Shown here piece after piece: positions 16,071-24,151 of a DNA stretch of 44,148 nt. The DNA is taken from assembly GCA_016930575.1 (NCBI GenBank), contig JAFGGL010000067.1:1-44148 (forward strand), read 5' to 3'. The notes below the pieces were generated by a model, which was not told the DNA's origin, searched no databases, and saw only the letters and a list, made by a program, of their open reading frames with translations. Position 1 is the stretch's first letter; each line of letters begins with the position of its first letter. Position numbers and translations under genes: made by a program. This DNA comes from Clostridiales bacterium (GTDB lineage: Bacteria > Bacillota > Clostridia > Christensenellales > Aristaeellaceae).

Positions 16071-17234
16071 TTGACCAACTGGCTCATTCGCTTATTCATC
16101 AAAACCCCGCGGGACGTCTCGAACCGCAACGTCCGCGCGGCTTACGGCACCCTCGGCAGCGTGACGGGTATTATCCTCAACGTCCTGCTGGCGGCGCTTA
16201 AATTTATCGTGGGTACGGTTTCGGGCTCGCTGGCCGCCACGGCCGACGCGGTGAACAATCTCTCCGATTCCATGGGTTCTCTGATGTCGCTGGTCACGGT
16301 GCGCATGGCCGTCAAGCCCAACGACCGTTCGCATCCCTTCGGGCACGGCCGCCTGGAATACCTCGGCGCGCTTGCCGTGGGCGTCATCATCCTGATCGCG
16401 GGCGTGAAGCTGCTCATCGAAGGCGTCAGGACCATCGTCCATCCCGCGGCGATGAATGTAAGCGTGCCGATACTGATTCTTCTGGCGGCCTCGATTCTTG
16501 CAAAGCTTTGGCTGTATTTCCACTACCGGAAAATCGCGGGATTGATCGACTCCAAAACCCTGTCCGCCGCCGCCAAGGACAGCCTGACGGATATGCTGGC
16601 GACAGGATCTGTGGTCGTCAGCATGCTGCTGCAGCTCCTGTTTGGATGGCGCATCGACGGATACATCGGCGTTCTGGTCGCGCTGTTCGTGCTGAAAGCC
16701 GGCTTTGACGTGTGCAGGGATACCGTCGACAGCCTGCTTGGCGGCAAGCCGGATCCGCACCTGATACGCGATATCAAAAGCATCCTGCTCAAGTACGACG
16801 AGATCTCGGGCCTGCATGATCTCATCATCCACGATTACGGCCCGGGGCGCTGTATCGCCTCCGTGCATGCGGAAGTCAGCGCGGGCAGTGAAATCGTAGC
16901 CATCCACGAGGCGATCGATCGGGCGGAACGCGAACTGAAAGATGCGCTGGGTATCGAGGTCCTGATCCATATGGATCCCATCGTAACCGACGATCTCAGG
17001 AGCAACGCGCTTAGGAAGCAGATCGCGGCGCATTTGAAAAGCCTGGATTCCCGGCTGTCGCTGCATGATTTCCGCATGGTGCCGGGCGAAACGCAGATCA
17101 ACCTGGTGTTCGACTGCCTGCTGCCCAACGCGGACGTCGACAGAGACAAGCTGCTTGCCTCGCTTTTATCCTTCGTCAAGCAGCTTGATTCCCGTTATGA
17201 ACTTGTGGTGCAGTTCGACACGGATTTTTCCTAG
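16071..17234 (+). CDS. Cation diffusion facilitator family efflux transporter
   Basis: Proton-coupled divalent metal (Zn, Mn, Fe or Co) exporter in the cytoplasmic membrane. The 387-aa protein has six membrane helices in its first 200 residues, with the helix-2 metal-site pattern ATADAVNNLSDSMGSL, the conserved HPFGHGRLEYLGAL after it, and helix 5 LSAAAKDSLTDMLATGSVV carrying the second metal pair. The C-terminal cytoplasmic domain (about 210-300, SGLHDLIIHDYGPGRCIASVHAEV) is the usual ferredoxin-like dimer domain; about 80 further residues (LRSNALRKQIAAHLKSL... to the end) resemble the extra domain seen in some Clostridia homologues. Start is TTG 16071 with GGAGG 7 bases upstream. Metal specificity unassigned. 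Confidence 0.9.
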   Translation: MTNWLIRLFIKTPRDVSNRNVRAAYGTLGSVTGIILNVLLAALKFIVGTVSGSLAATADAVNNLSDSMGSLMSLVTVRMAVKPNDRSHPFGHGRLEYLGALAVGVIILIAGVKLLIEGVRTIVHPAAMNVSVPILILLAASILAKLWLYFHYRKIAGLIDSKTLSAAAKDSLTDMLATGSVVVSMLLQLLFGWRIDGYIGVLVALFVLKAGFDVCRDTVDSLLGGKPDPHLIRDIKSILLKYDEISGLHDLIIHDYGPGRCIASVHAEVSAGSEIVAIHEAIDRAERELKDALGIEVLIHMDPIVTDDLRSNALRKQIAAHLKSLDSRLSLHDFRMVPGETQINLVFDCLLPNADVDRDKLLASLLSFVKQLDSRYELVVQFDTDFS

Positions 17235-17270
17235 GCAAACAACGACTGGATTCCCTATTCGCTACCGCAT

Positions 17271-18665
17271 TTATTCCTTTTTATGACGGAGCAGCTTCAA
17301 ATACCGTTCTTCGTCTGATTGCATGACGAGTGTTTCCAGCTCCTCGTCGCCCATCACGGTGTTGCGGCCTTCGGCGTATAGCGCGTCCACCTGCTCCTTC
17401 ACGGCTTTCACCAGCTCATCCTGCTTGTTCAGCCTGTGCGGTCCTTTCAAACCGAAAAACGCGTTCGTCCAGTGCGCGACGCCCGCGAGCCCCGAATGGC
17501 TGTCCACGGACACCGTCGGCGGGCGGTTGAGGATCTTCGTGGTATTGAAGATATTGTATATCTCCTCGTCCTTGAGCATGCCGTCGGCGTGGATGCCCGC
17601 GCGGGTGACGTTGAAATGCCTGCCGACAAACGGCTGCCGGGGGCTGATCTCGATGCCGATCTCCTTTTCCATATATTCGGCGATCTCCGTGATCACGGTC
17701 AGGTCCATGCCGCCCGTCGTGCCCCGTAGCGCCTGATACTCGATTGCCATCGCTTCCAGAGGGCAGTTGCCCGTCCTCTCCCCGATACCGAGCAGCGAGC
17801 AGTTCACGCTGGAGCAGCCGTACAGCCACGCCGTACCCGCGTTCGAGACCACGCGGTAGAAGTCGTTATGCCCGTGCCATTCCAGAAGCTCGCTGGGAAT
17901 CTGCGCGTAGTGGTTCAGGCCGTAAACGATGCCCTGCACACTTCTGGGCAGCGCCGCGCCCGGGTAGCTGACGCCGTAGCCCATCGTGTCGCAGGCGCGC
18001 ACCTTTACGGGAATGCCGCTTTCCTCAGAAAGTTCGTAGAGCTTCTCGGCAAACGGCAGCACAAAGCCGTAGAAATCGGCGCGGGTGATGTCCTCGAAAT
18101 GGCAGCGCGGACGGATACCCCTGTCCATCGCCGCCGAGACGATCCTCAGGTATTGCTCCATGGCCTGCGCGCGCGTCATCTTCATCTTTTTAAAGATATG
18201 ATAATCGCTGCAGGAGACCAGAATGCCGGTCTCCTCCACGCCCGCCGCCTTGACCCTGTCAAAGTCCGCCGTGTTGGCACGGATCCACGAGGTGATCTCC
18301 GGGTATCGCAGCCCCAGCGCCTGGCATTTTTCCAAGGCCTCGCGGTCTTTGTCGGTATAGATAAAAAACTCGCTCTGCCGCACCAGCCCGTTCTTTCCGC
18401 CGAGTTTTGACAGCAGCTTGAACAGGTGCACGATTTGCCTGGCCGAAAACGGGCTTACGCTCTGCTGGCCATCCCGGAAAGTGGTGTCGGTCATCCAGAT
18501 CTCATCCGGCATATTGATGGGCACCAGGCGGTTGTTGAAGGTGATCTTCGGGATATGATCATAATCAAAGATCTCGCGGTATAGGTTGGGTTCTTCGATA
18601 TCCTGCAGATCATAGCGGTATTTGGCCTGGATCAATTGATTGCTTCGTTTATTGAACTCGATCAT
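17271..18665 (-). CDS. DRE-TIM acyl-CoA synthase, probable Re-type citrate synthase
   Basis: HMGL-like TIM-barrel enzyme condensing an acyl-CoA with a 2-oxo acid. The 464-aa protein has the catalytic/metal motif DTTFRDGQQ (60-68), RQSEFFIYTDKDREALE, CHFEDITRADFYGFVLPFAEKL, CDTMGYGVSYPGAALPRS and the metal-binding HGHND (264-268), then GERTGNCPLEAM. The N-terminal YRYDLQDIEEPNLYREIF and these blocks resemble what I recall of the Re-citrate synthase group (acetyl-CoA + oxaloacetate, as in Clostridium kluyveri) more than classical LeuA, NifV or CimA; no LeuA regulatory domain is present. Start ATG 18665 has GGGGAG upstream. The upstream same-strand gene is an aspartate aminotransferase, consistent with oxaloacetate/2-oxoglutarate supply. 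Superfamily certain, substrate probable. Confidence 0.72.
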   Translation of the reverse strand: MIEFNKRSNQLIQAKYRYDLQDIEEPNLYREIFDYDHIPKITFNNRLVPINMPDEIWMTDTTFRDGQQSVSPFSARQIVHLFKLLSKLGGKNGLVRQSEFFIYTDKDREALEKCQALGLRYPEITSWIRANTADFDRVKAAGVEETGILVSCSDYHIFKKMKMTRAQAMEQYLRIVSAAMDRGIRPRCHFEDITRADFYGFVLPFAEKLYELSEESGIPVKVRACDTMGYGVSYPGAALPRSVQGIVYGLNHYAQIPSELLEWHGHNDFYRVVSNAGTAWLYGCSSVNCSLLGIGERTGNCPLEAMAIEYQALRGTTGGMDLTVITEIAEYMEKEIGIEISPRQPFVGRHFNVTRAGIHADGMLKDEEIYNIFNTTKILNRPPTVSVDSHSGLAGVAHWTNAFFGLKGPHRLNKQDELVKAVKEQVDALYAEGRNTVMGDEELETLVMQSDEERYLKLLRHKKE

Positions 18666-18711
18666 AGGTCACATCTCCCCCTGCGCGAACAATGCGCGCT
18701 TGTCGAAATCA

Positions 18712-18817
18712 TGTGGAAAACGCAGGAATAATCCGCCGTTTTTGTGGAAAACCTGTGGATACTGTAATGAAAACCGATGGTTTGCGGAAAACGGCTTTTC
18801 CGCATCGTTGTGGAGAT
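18712..18817 (+). other. Cluster of DnaA-box-like 9-mers
   Basis: Four same-orientation TGTGGA-containing 9-mers occur within 106 bases of the gap between the aminotransferase and the citrate-synthase-like gene: TGTGGAAAA (18712-18720 and 18743-18751), TGTGGATAC (18754-18762) and TGTGGAGAT (18809-18817). TGTGGATAA is the reverse complement of the DnaA consensus TTATCCACA; the first three differ by one base. The cluster is upstream of the minus-strand synthase gene and could titrate DnaA or regulate that gene. Confidence 0.4.
18783..18804. repeat. Perfect 9-bp inverted repeat with 4-base loop
   Basis: TGCGGAAAA (18783-18791), loop CGGC, TTTTCCGCA (18796-18804). It lies between the aminotransferase stop and the synthase start. 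On the minus strand, the direction of transcription, it is followed by AAACC rather than a T-run, so it is not a standard terminator; it may be an mRNA stabilising or processing hairpin or a protein site. Confidence 0.6.
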
Positions 18818-18905
18818 CGCCCGGTTTCGGGCAGCAAACGGTTCATGGTATTCGGTTTTCAAAAAGCAGTATTTAAGGAAACGTGGTGGGAATAATGTGG
18901 CTTTC

Positions 18906-20105
18906 TTACGTCAGGCTTTCGGCAAACGCCCGGATGCGCTTTACGCCATCCAACAGCTCCTCCATCGACAGGGCGTAGGTCAGGCGGCAGAATCCCGGCG
19001 CGTGAAACTCCGCGCCCGGCACGACCGCCACCTTTTCGTGTTCCAGAAGCTGCTGGGCAAAGGTTGAGCAGCTGTCGATCGCCAACCCGTTTTTTTTCTT
19101 TCCGATCAGCTTTTTCACGTTCATCATCACGTAGAACGCGCCGTCTGGCTTCAGGCAGGAAATGCCGTCAATGGCATTCAGGCCCTCCACCAGCACGTCC
19201 CGACGCTCCATAAAGGCTTTGCGCATCACTTCCACAGATCCCTGATCCATGGTCAGCGCTTTGACGACGGCATACTGGGACGGCGTATTTGGATTGGACG
19301 TCGCCTGGCTTTGGCAGGCGGCGATCGCATTCATCACGTCTTTCGGGCCCGCGGCGTAGCCGATGCGAAAGCCCGTCATCGCATAGGTCTTGCTGACGCC
19401 GTTGATTGTGATGGTCCTCTCCTTGACTTTTTCGCCGAATGAAGCGATGGAGATGTTTTTCTCGCCGTTATACAGCAGGTGCTCGTAGATCTCGTCGGTC
19501 ATGATGTAAAAGTCGTGCTTCACGGCAAGGTCGGCCAGCGCTTGCAGGTCTTCGACGCCCCAGCAGCTGCCGTTGGGGTTTGAAGGCGAAGTCAGCATGA
19601 AAACCTTGGTTTTCTCCGTGATCGCGGCTTCGATATGCGACGGTTTCAGAACGAAGTTATCTTCCTCGGTGGTCTGTGCAAACACAGGCACGCCGCCGCA
19701 CATTCTGACCATTTCGGGATAGCTGACCCAGCAGGGAGTCGGGATAATCACTTCGTCGCCGTCATTCAAAAGCGCGAAAAACGCGTTGAAAATGGAATGC
19801 TTGGCACCGTTGGAGACCACGATTTGGCTGATATCGTAATCCAGGCCGTTTTCCCTTTTCAGCTTGTCTTTGATCGCATTGCGAAGCTCCGGCGCGCCGG
19901 ACGCCGCCGTATAGCGCGTTTTCCCGGAGTCCAGGGCCGCTTTCATGGCGTCCCGTATCGCAACCGGGGTATCAAAATCCGGCTCTCCGCTGGCAAACCC
20001 GATCACCTTTTCGCCCGACGCTTTCATGGCGGCCACCCTTGCGTTCAGCGCCAGCGTGGCCGAAGGCGCAATCCCGGCGGCTTTCCTCGAAATTCCCAAA
20101 GGCAT
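18906..20105 (-). CDS. aspC: Aspartate aminotransferase (class I, subgroup Ib type)
   Basis: PLP enzyme interconverting aspartate + 2-oxoglutarate and oxaloacetate + glutamate. The 399-aa protein reads SRKAAGIAPSATLALNARVAAMKASGEKV at the N-terminus, GEPDFDTP, TRYTAASGAPELRNAI, VSNGAKHSIFNA, PTPCWVSYPEMV, SPSNPNG, DEIYEHLLY and the Schiff-base Lys239 in NGVSKTYAMTGFRIGYAAGP, all typical of the Bacillus-type family whose members may also take other substrates. GGGAGG precedes ATG 20105. Own promoter at 20180-20209; likely co-transcribed with the downstream Re-citrate-synthase-like gene across a 240-base gap. Confidence 0.9.
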   Translation of the reverse strand: MPLGISRKAAGIAPSATLALNARVAAMKASGEKVIGFASGEPDFDTPVAIRDAMKAALDSGKTRYTAASGAPELRNAIKDKLKRENGLDYDISQIVVSNGAKHSIFNAFFALLNDGDEVIIPTPCWVSYPEMVRMCGGVPVFAQTTEEDNFVLKPSHIEAAITEKTKVFMLTSPSNPNGSCWGVEDLQALADLAVKHDFYIMTDEIYEHLLYNGEKNISIASFGEKVKERTITINGVSKTYAMTGFRIGYAAGPKDVMNAIAACQSQATSNPNTPSQYAVVKALTMDQGSVEVMRKAFMERRDVLVEGLNAIDGISCLKPDGAFYVMMNVKKLIGKKKNGLAIDSCSTFAQQLLEHEKVAVVPGAEFHAPGFCRLTYALSMEELLDGVKRIRAFAESLT

Positions 20106-20179
20106 GGCTTATCCCTCCCATAGTATTCAAATCGTTTCCTTACAATTTACACCTTATACCTTGCATAAAAACAGTTTGC

Positions 20180-20209
20180 ATTATACCATGATGAGGCGTA
20201 TCGCGTAAA
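20180..20209 (-). promoter_or_regulatory. Promoter of aspC
   Basis: Minus strand TATAAT (20185-20180) with TTACGC (20208-20203) 17 bases upstream, or TTTACG with 18. Predicted leader about 65 bases. Confidence 0.65.
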
Positions 20210-20270
20210 GAAGAATGCGTTTCAGGATATTGGGATTTCGGTATATATACCCTGAAAGAGGTGATTAAGG

Positions 20271-20915
20271 TTGCATTTGTCACATCAGAAACTCGTGAAT
20301 ATATTCATCATTGCGCTGGCGGCTGTCGCCCTGGCAATGATCGTGCTATTGATAATAGATCTGACAAGCAATGATACGGCGGATCAGGGTGGCACCGAAC
20401 CGATCGCCACCGCAGCAGCCGCAGCTCCTACGGCAGCGCCTACTGCGGAGCAGGAAACAGAATCCGCGCCTGTTTATATCAACGATTATTATAAAGATAC
20501 AGTGCTGGATCTGGCTCGGTACGAAGGCAAAACGGTGCTGATCAATTACTTCACGGAATGGTGCCCTTACTGTATGGAAGAAATGCCCGACATCAAAAAG
20601 GCGTACGACACCTATGATCCCAATTCGCTGGCGATCATCCTCGTGCACCCCTGGGACGGCGAAGACGCAACCAATTCGGCCTCCGTCGTCGCTAAATACG
20701 GGCTGGAGGGCGTCACCGTGATCGAAGACGAGGACTTCGCACTGGTAGGCGCTATCGGCGTGCCCGGTTATCCCACCAGCGTGATCGTCGATCAGGCCGG
20801 ATACCTGTACGATGCAGTCGCCAGCATGATCAGTTTTGAGTGGCTCGCTTCGGCCTTTGACGACCTGGGTGTGCCTCTGCGCGATGGTGCTGCCGAAATC
20901 TCTTCGGACAACTAA
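20271..20915 (+). CDS. Membrane-anchored thioredoxin-fold protein (TlpA/ResA-like)
   Basis: Extracytoplasmic thiol-disulphide protein of 214 aa. Residues 1-8 are cytoplasmic, 9-30 form an uncleaved signal anchor (VNIFIIALAAVALAMIVLLIID), 40-68 are an Ala/Pro/Thr-rich spacer, and 70-205 a thioredoxin fold with the redox site W97-C98-P-Y-C101 and the cis-proline in GVPGYPTS. Start is TTG 20271 with AGAGGTG 7 bases before it. CcdA is encoded 12 bases downstream, which would carry electrons across the membrane to this protein. The final substrate (cell-surface or secreted disulphide protein) is unknown; no cytochrome c maturation genes are nearby. Confidence 0.82.
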   Translation: MHLSHQKLVNIFIIALAAVALAMIVLLIIDLTSNDTADQGGTEPIATAAAAAPTAAPTAEQETESAPVYINDYYKDTVLDLARYEGKTVLINYFTEWCPYCMEEMPDIKKAYDTYDPNSLAIILVHPWDGEDATNSASVVAKYGLEGVTVIEDEDFALVGAIGVPGYPTSVIVDQAGYLYDAVASMISFEWLASAFDDLGVPLRDGAAEISSDN

Positions 20916-20927
20916 GGAGTAGAAACC

Positions 20928-21617
20928 GTGTTTACAGAAAGCGTAGAGCAGCTTTCCCTGTGGGCGATGTTTCTAGGCGGCCTGGTCGCCTTCGTGTCGC
21001 CGTGCGTGCTGCCGATGCTCCCCGTCTATACGCTCTACCTTGTCGGCAGCGGCGCGGACGGCAAAAAGAACGCCTGGCTAAGCGTTCTTTTGCGCTGTCT
21101 CGGGCTGGCGACAGGCTTCATCCTGCTGTTCACGCTCATCGGCGCAGGCGCGGGGCTGATCGGCGGCGTGATCCAGAACGCCGGCCGCGGTACGCTCAAC
21201 ATCGTCACCGGCGTGCTGATGATACTCTTCGGGCTGTGGACGGCCGATTTTCTGCACTGGGGCGGCGTGAAAGCCCCCAAATGGATGGACAGATTCGCGT
21301 CGCTTCGTCCCAACGGTTTCTTCTCCGCGCTGCTGTTCGGCATTGTGATCGCCCTAAGCTGGACGCCGTGCCTGACGCCCATCCTTGCCAACGCCCTGCT
21401 GCTGGCCGCGTCCAGCGCGACAGTCGGCGCGGGGATGCTGTCGCTCGCGGTGTTCGCCCTGGGGCTTTCGGTGCCGATGCTTTTGTTCATCGTGCTCTAC
21501 CAGTGGCTCAAGCAGGCGTTCGCGTGGCTCAGGAACCATCAGCCGCTGCTGCGCCGCATCGGCGGGATCTTGATGGTCGTTTATGGCATCTATCTGATTT
21601 TGACCGGAGTTTTATAA
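20928..21617 (+). CDS. ccdA: CcdA-type thiol electron transporter (DsbD membrane domain)
   Basis: Integral membrane protein passing reducing equivalents from cytoplasmic thioredoxin to extracytoplasmic thiol proteins. The 229-aa sequence has six hydrophobic segments and the two catalytic cysteines in pseudo-symmetric motifs: C26 in AFVSPCVLPMLP and C148 in LSWTPCLTPIL. Start GTG 20928 follows AAGGAG by 9 bases. It is paired with the thioredoxin-fold gene upstream as one operon, the expected functional partner. Confidence 0.88.
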   Translation: MFTESVEQLSLWAMFLGGLVAFVSPCVLPMLPVYTLYLVGSGADGKKNAWLSVLLRCLGLATGFILLFTLIGAGAGLIGGVIQNAGRGTLNIVTGVLMILFGLWTADFLHWGGVKAPKWMDRFASLRPNGFFSALLFGIVIALSWTPCLTPILANALLLAASSATVGAGMLSLAVFALGLSVPMLLFIVLYQWLKQAFAWLRNHQPLLRRIGGILMVVYGIYLILTGVL

Positions 21618-21670
21618 GAAGATTGCTTTTTTCACGGTGAAAAGCTATCATACGGATGGAGGCATGCGTT

Positions 21671-22255
21671 ATGGAAGCCGGTCACCGTGAAATTTCATAC
21701 CGGGAGCTGAAAAACGGCGAGGTCGAGCTCTGCCGGGATTTATGCAACGCGCTGATGGCCCATCAGGCTGAGAAAGGCGCCATCCATCCGGAAGTGCTGC
21801 GGGCGATGACGTTCGATAACCGTTTATTGCCCAACTTCAGGCAAGCCGCGGAAAAGCAACTGGTCGCCGCGTTCGACGGGGAGAGGCCCGTCGGGTATGT
21901 TTTCTCGACCGCCGCGTGGCAGACCGAGGCCTCGAAAAAAGAGAAGCCGGACTGGGCGCTGGGGTTGACAGGCGTCAGCGAAACCGGACTGTATCCCCCC
22001 TGGCTGCCGACGCCCCAGAAGGTCGGCTGCCTGAATAACCTGTACGTGCTACCGGAATACCGGGGGCGGCATATCGCCTACACCCTATCAAGCGGCGCGA
22101 TGCAATGGTTCTGCGGCGTAGAGAACATGCAAACGATCTATGTGTTTATCTCCAACGGAAACGACGGCGTCGTCAGCCTGTACCGGAACCTGGGTTTCCG
22201 TTACAGCCACGACGTATTCGGCGGGTTCATCATCGCATACTCTATGCAAATCTAG
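21671..22255 (+). CDS. GNAT-family N-acetyltransferase
   Basis: Predicted acetyl-CoA-dependent acetyltransferase, 194 aa. The GNAT core is visible as VGYVFSTAAW (strand 4 region), the acetyl-CoA segment LNNLYVLPEYRGRHIAYTLSSGAMQWF (a relaxed form of Q/RxxGxG/A), and the late strand IYVFISNGNDGVVSLYRNLGFRYSH. Start ATG 21671 lies 8 bases after GGAGG; an in-frame ATG at 21656 overlaps that site. It follows ccdA by 53 bases and converges on nnr. Substrate unknown. Confidence 0.8.
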   Translation: MEAGHREISYRELKNGEVELCRDLCNALMAHQAEKGAIHPEVLRAMTFDNRLLPNFRQAAEKQLVAAFDGERPVGYVFSTAAWQTEASKKEKPDWALGLTGVSETGLYPPWLPTPQKVGCLNNLYVLPEYRGRHIAYTLSSGAMQWFCGVENMQTIYVFISNGNDGVVSLYRNLGFRYSHDVFGGFIIAYSMQI

Positions 22256-22267
22256 CGAATTGTTATA

Positions 22268-23779
22268 TTAACGGATATAATTGCATACGTCCGTGGCGAG
22301 CACAGCGTGCTCGCCGTATTTCTCCGCGGCGGCTTCCCCCGCCAGCCCGTGCAGCGCGCAAGCCGTTTGCAACAGGCGAATGCCCCCGTATTCCTTTTGC
22401 CCCGCCAGCAGCGCGCCGAGGATGCCCGCCAGCGTATCGCCGCTGCCGGCCTTGGCCATCGCGGGCGTGCCGAAGCGGTTGATAGCTTCCTTGCCGCCTG
22501 CGACCAGCACGCTGGTCGCGCTTTTCAGGATGATACTGCCGCCGTAGACCGCATGCAGCTCCCGCGCGGCCTGCGCCTGCCTGCGCTTCACCCGTTCCGT
22601 CGGCCAGTCGAGCAGGCGCGACGCCTCGCCCAGGTGCGGCGTAAGGACGACGTGCTCCGGAAAGCGGAGGCCTTGCGCCTTGAAATCATCTTTATACATT
22701 GCCAGTGTATTCAGCGCGTCGGCGTCCAGCACGGCCGGAAGGCTGCGGGAGCACAGGTAGTGTATCAGCCGTTCCATCAGGCGGGAAACGGCGCGACTCT
22801 GCCCCAGCCCGCATCCGGCGATCAGCGCGTCGGCTTTCTCCAGCGCCGGCGCGAGCATCGTCCATTCATCGCCGCCGTCCAGCGGCAGGCAGGTCGCGCA
22901 GGGTGAGACAACCAGCACCGCAGGCACGATTTCCTTTGGACAGGCGACCGTCACCATGCCCGCGCCGGTGCGCAGCGCGGCCAGCGCGCTGATGCCCGCT
23001 GCCCCCGCCATGGCGTAAGAGCCGGTCAGCGCCAGTACCCTGCCGTAATCGCCTTTGTGCGTGTTGCGCCTGCGCGGGGGGCGCCGCACGTCCTCCTTTT
23101 CCATCACGGCAAAGCCTTTCGCGTCGCCGTATCCGGGCGAAATCCCGATATCGCCGACGATCACCTCGCCGCACAGATCCGGCCCGTCACCCAGGTACAG
23201 CCCGTCCTTGGGACGGTGGAAGGTAACGGTCACATCCGCCTGTACGGCGATGCCGCCTTCCGGCGGATAGCCGCTGCCGCCGTCCAACCCGCTAGGGATA
23301 TCCACGGCGATCACCGGGATATCGGCGGCGTTCAGTTCTACAACGATCGTCAATGCCGCACCTTCAAGCGCACGCGACAATCCCGTGCCGAACAGCGCGT
23401 CGATCGCGCAGGCGCAGTCCTCCGGGACGGGCGGTACCTCGCCGTCTATCAATATCGTATCCAAGCGTTCCCGGAATTCCTTCAGCCGTTTTGTCTGCTC
23501 CGCGGTTTCAAACGATTGTTTTCCCGCAAGCTGCCAGATCACGCAATGCAGCGTTTCAACCCTTGATAAAAGCAGGCGCGCGGCCGCCAGCCCGTCGCCG
23601 CCGTTGTTACCCGCGCCGCACAGCACCAGCAGTTTCGCGCCGTGCCATAGAAACGGCATGGTGGCGTCGGCCACATGCGCGGCCGCGCGTTCCATCAGCG
23701 TCAGGCTCTCGGTTTTCGTCTCCGCCATGAAGCGGGTTTCGATTCGCTTCATCTCCCGCGGTGATACTGTGTACAGCAT
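22268..23779 (-). CDS. nnr: Bifunctional NAD(P)H-hydrate epimerase / ADP-dependent dehydratase
   Basis: Metabolite-repair enzyme that rescues NADH and NADPH damaged by hydration. The 503-aa fusion has an N-terminal YjeF/NnrE epimerase domain (about 1-210) with LVLCGAGNNGGDGLAAARLL and AIDALFGTGLSR and VDIPSGLDGG, and a C-terminal ribokinase-like NnrD domain (about 225-500) with HKGDYGRVLALTGSYAMAGAA, VLTPHLGEASRLL and the AKAGSGDTLAGILGALLA anion hole. It follows acpS by 6 bases in the same direction, a pairing common in Firmicutes. Confidence 0.94.
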   Translation of the reverse strand: MLYTVSPREMKRIETRFMAETKTESLTLMERAAAHVADATMPFLWHGAKLLVLCGAGNNGGDGLAAARLLLSRVETLHCVIWQLAGKQSFETAEQTKRLKEFRERLDTILIDGEVPPVPEDCACAIDALFGTGLSRALEGAALTIVVELNAADIPVIAVDIPSGLDGGSGYPPEGGIAVQADVTVTFHRPKDGLYLGDGPDLCGEVIVGDIGISPGYGDAKGFAVMEKEDVRRPPRRRNTHKGDYGRVLALTGSYAMAGAAGISALAALRTGAGMVTVACPKEIVPAVLVVSPCATCLPLDGGDEWTMLAPALEKADALIAGCGLGQSRAVSRLMERLIHYLCSRSLPAVLDADALNTLAMYKDDFKAQGLRFPEHVVLTPHLGEASRLLDWPTERVKRRQAQAARELHAVYGGSIILKSATSVLVAGGKEAINRFGTPAMAKAGSGDTLAGILGALLAGQKEYGGIRLLQTACALHGLAGEAAAEKYGEHAVLATDVCNYIR

Positions 23780-23785
23780 GAATAT

Positions 23786-24151
23786 CTACTCCAGTACGCA
23801 CACGGCGGCGGCGACGCCCCCGTCGTGGCTGATGCTCAGGTGCGAGGCGCGCGCGCCTTTGGTTTTCATGGCCTCCAGCGCCTTTGCGGATAGCGCGTAG
23901 GACGGACAGCCGCGTTCGTCGTGCGTCACCCCGATATCCGACAGCGCAACGCCGCCCGACAGCCCGACGCCCAGCGCCTTTAAGAACGCTTCCTTGGCGG
24001 CGTACATGCCCGCGGCGCTCTGGGCGCCCTTTTTATTGTTCAGGTACTTCCGTTCGTCCTGCGTATAATAGCGCTTGAGGAAACCGTCGCCTTTTTGCAG
24101 CGCTTTTTCGATGCGCTCCACGTGGCAGATATCGATTCCCAGCCCGATCAT
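23786..24151 (-). CDS. acpS: Holo-[acyl-carrier-protein] synthase
   Basis: Transfers 4'-phosphopantetheine from CoA to apo-ACP. The 121-aa protein has the Mg-binding Asp8 in GLGIDICHVERIEKAL and the second acid in AAGMYAAKEAFLKALG, with SISHDGGVAAA near the C-terminus. ATG 24151 overlaps the stop of the upstream peptidase gene (ATGA), so the reading frame continuing upstream is disregarded. Nnr follows directly. Confidence 0.94.
   Translation of the reverse strand: MIGLGIDICHVERIEKALQKGDGFLKRYYTQDERKYLNNKKGAQSAAGMYAAKEAFLKALGVGLSGGVALSDIGVTHDERGCPSYALSAKALEAMKTKGARASHLSISHDGGVAAAVCVLE

Noticed and set aside
18783-18804. Hairpin considered as terminator of aspC
   Set aside because: No T-run follows on the transcribed strand; kept only as an inverted repeat.
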